Shown: piece by piece, positions 7,515 through 9,119 of the stretch
Layout: each line of letters starts with the position of its first letter
Numbering within the stretch: position 1 is the first letter of the stretch
Origin: JAHWJR01 sp035942035
Lineage (GTDB): Bacteria > Actinomycetota > Acidimicrobiia > Acidimicrobiales > CADCSY01
Reading direction: 5' to 3'
NCBI GenBank assembly: GCA_035942035.1
Contig: DASZDK010000091.1
Location: forward strand, 1 to 9,119
Length of the DNA: 9,119 bases
Position numbers and translations under genes: made by a program
The notes under the pieces: generated by a model
Told to the model about the DNA's origin: nothing
The model's input: the letters and a program-made list of their open reading frames with translations, nothing else
Database searches by the model: none

Positions 7515-8842
7515 TCAGGAGGCGCGCACGGCGAGGATGGCGATGTCGTCGTGGGCGACCCCGCCCTGGTGAGCGAGCACGACCGGCTCCACCTCCCCGG
7601 CCAGGTCCCTGGCCGTGGCGCCGGCGCACCGGCGCAGCACCTCGGTCAGCCCCTCCTCTCCCAGCTCGCCGTCGGGGCCCCGTGCCTCGGTCACGCCGTC
7701 GGTGTAGAGCACGAGCACGTCGCCGGGGTGCAGCTCCAGCGCCTCGTCCACCAGGTCGGCGTTGCGGAACAACCCCAGCAGGGTGCCCCCGGTGCCGACT
7801 GGGCGCACCGTGCCGTCCGGCTGGACGAGCAGGGCGGGAGGGTGCCCACCCGGCTCACCGCCAGGCTGATCCCGTTGCGGGTCCGCCGCAGGCTGGCGTA
7901 GACGACGCTGGCGAAGCGCTCGTCGCTGTCGTCGGCCTCCAGGCTGTTCTGGCGCAGCAGGGCCTCGTTGAGCATGGCCAGGATCCGCGACGGCGTCCGG
8001 GCCTGCATCGATGCCCCGCACCGTGTAGCGGGCCAGCGCGGTGAGCCGGGCCGCCTCGGCACCCTTGCCGCAGACGTCTGCCCCACGCCCGTGGAGAGGT
8101 CTGGAACACGTCGTAGAAGTCCCCTCCCACGTCGAGGCCCTCGCCGGCGGGGTGGTAGCGGGTGCCCAGCTCGACCCCCCGGACGTCGGGGAGGTCGGGG
8201 GGCAGCAGGCTCTCCTGGAGGGTGCGGGCCAGGGCGGCGAAGCGCTCTCCCGACTCGAACAGGGCCCGCTCGGTGCGCTTCTGCTCGGTGACGTCCCGGA
8301 AGTACCACGCCCACCCGTAGTAGGCGCCGTCGTCGCCGTACAACGGTGGCCGTAGCGGTCGAGCACCCGCCCGTCCCGGAACAGGACCTCGTCGCGCCGG
8401 GGGTGCCGGGCTGCTCGTAGCACTGCCTGACCGTGGCCAAGAAGCCCTCGGGGTCGACCACCCGCCCACAGGCCTGGGCCAGCGCGGCGTCGTCGGACCG
8501 GCTGGCCAGCACCTCCTCGTCGATGCCCCACATCTCGGCGAAGCGGCGGTTGTAGGAGATCATCTCTCCTGCCGGGGACACCACGAGCAGGCCCTCGATC
8601 CCAGCCTCGCTCTGGGCCTGCAGCAGCGCCGCCTGGAAGCCGGCTTCGGCCTGAGCCGTCTCCATCTCGGAGTAGAGCCGGGCGTTGTCGACGGCGAGGG
8701 CGGCCCGGCGCCCCAGCTCGCGAGCCAGCTCCAGGTCGTCGGCGCTCCAGGAGCGTCCGTGCTCCATGGCCATCGAGATGGTGCCCAGCGTCCGGTCGCG
8801 GCGAAGCGCGGCCCACCACTGCTCGACAGGACGCCTTTGCAC
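7515..8842 (-). pseudogene. GAF-PAS-SpoIIE/PP2C serine phosphatase, truncated and frameshifted
   Basis: Homology to one multidomain signalling phosphatase (RsbU type, acting on anti-sigma-factor antagonists) is spread over all three minus frames. In reading order: the tail of a GAF domain (8842 to about 8690, with LGTISMAM and ELGRRAALAVDNARLY); a PAS domain (about 8640-8270, with VVSPAGEMISYNRRFAEMWG and WAWYFRDVTEQKRTE); and a PP2C domain (about 8240-7515, with SLLPPDLP, GGDFYDVF, ADVCGKGAEAA, GGHPPALL, VLYTDGVTEA and HDDIAILAVR). Frame changes fall at 8399-8403, about 8344, about 8080, about 8012 and 7849-7851. Metal-binding Asp motifs are all still legible, so decay is recent, or the changes are sequencing errors. 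The GAF domain lacks most of its N-terminal half, and only 52 bases separate it from the xseB stop. A GTG at 8842 is the furthest upstream start in the GAF frame. No single frame can encode a working enzyme as the sequence stands. Confidence 0.88.
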
Positions 8843-8894
8843 TGTGCCAGGTCACGGTGGCTGCCGAAAGGTCAGCGGGCTGGGTGCCGTGTGG

Positions 8895-9119
8895 TCAGCC
8901 GCCGCCGGATGGCCCCGGTTCTCCGGGAGGAGCGTCCAGGTCGGCCACGATGCGCTCGACCTCGAGGCGCGTGTCGGTGATCCGCTGGCGGCACAGCCGG
9001 ATCAGCTCTGCCGCTCGGCCCACCCGTTCGGCCAGGTGGTCGACGTCGAGCCGGTCGTCCTCCAGCTCGGCCAGGATGGCTTCGAGCTCCTCGATGGCGC
9101 CGGCGTAGGTGAGCGAGTC
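8895..9119 (-). CDS. xseB: Exodeoxyribonuclease VII small subunit, 5' end cut by the window edge
   Basis: The 74 visible residues, read from 9119 to a TGA at 8895-8897, match the small subunit of exonuclease VII. They begin LTYAGAIEELEAILAELE, continue with LDVDHLAERVGRAAELIRLC, and close the helical core with RLEVERIVADL. Several XseB subunits bind each XseA catalytic subunit, and the complex degrades single-stranded DNA to oligonucleotides in the cytoplasm. XseB proteins are usually about 70-90 residues, so only the first few residues are missing. The tail, APPGEPGPSGGG, is a disordered Pro/Gly extension. The xseA gene usually lies directly upstream, which would be beyond the right edge. 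The phosphatase remnant starts 52 bases downstream on the same strand. Confidence 0.9.
   Translation of the reverse strand, partial: DSLTYAGAIEELEAILAELEDDRLDVDHLAERVGRAAELIRLCRQRITDTRLEVERIVADLDAPPGEPGPSGGG

Noticed and set aside
7515..8842. Programmed ribosomal frameshifting as the explanation of the split phosphatase
   Set aside because: Five shifts of different size at unrelated sites, with a missing catalytic-core stretch, do not fit a programmed event.

Overview
The window is about 9.1 kb of very GC-rich DNA with high third-position GC, GTG starts, 4-base start/stop overlaps and long open shadow frames on the non-coding strand. This points to a high-GC actinobacterium. A deep-branching class such as Acidimicrobiia is plausible, but that is a guess from style, since no marker gene here fixes the taxonomy.

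The left three quarters (1-6700) is one minus-strand operon, read from right to left. Its order is: an exported, membrane-anchored protein with a glutamine-amidotransferase-like domain (4445-6700); an ABC ATPase (3534-4448); an ABC-2 type permease with six membrane segments (2470-3537); a membrane-anchored alanine-rich coiled-coil protein with a Gly-Gln repeat linker (851-2473); and a MoxR-type AAA+ ATPase (834 to beyond the left edge). The first four genes are joined by ATGA or GTGA overlaps, so they are probably translationally coupled and made in fixed proportion. MoxR follows after 16 bases with its own strong Shine-Dalgarno sequence. The likely whole is a cell-envelope machine: an ABC transporter with an exported partner and a membrane coiled-coil protein, remodelled or assembled by a MoxR chaperone. 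Its substrate cannot be told from sequence.

A 93-base divergent gap (6701-6793) separates this operon from a plus-strand HAD-superfamily hydrolase (6794-7498). That gene appears to have a leaderless promoter and lacks the usual second aspartate of HAD motif I.

To the right, on the minus strand, lies the wreck of a GAF-PAS-SpoIIE/PP2C serine phosphatase (7515-8842). Its coding potential jumps between all three frames, with five apparent frameshifts, one of them looking like an 11-base deletion in the catalytic domain. Its GAF domain is cut off at the start. It is either a recent pseudogene or a locally error-rich assembly. At the right edge is nearly all of xseB, the small subunit of exonuclease VII (8895 to beyond 9119, minus strand), whose start lies just outside the window.

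The two points most worth following are the uncharacterised five-gene MoxR/ABC envelope operon with its Gly-Gln repeat protein, and the multiply frameshifted phosphatase next to otherwise intact genes.
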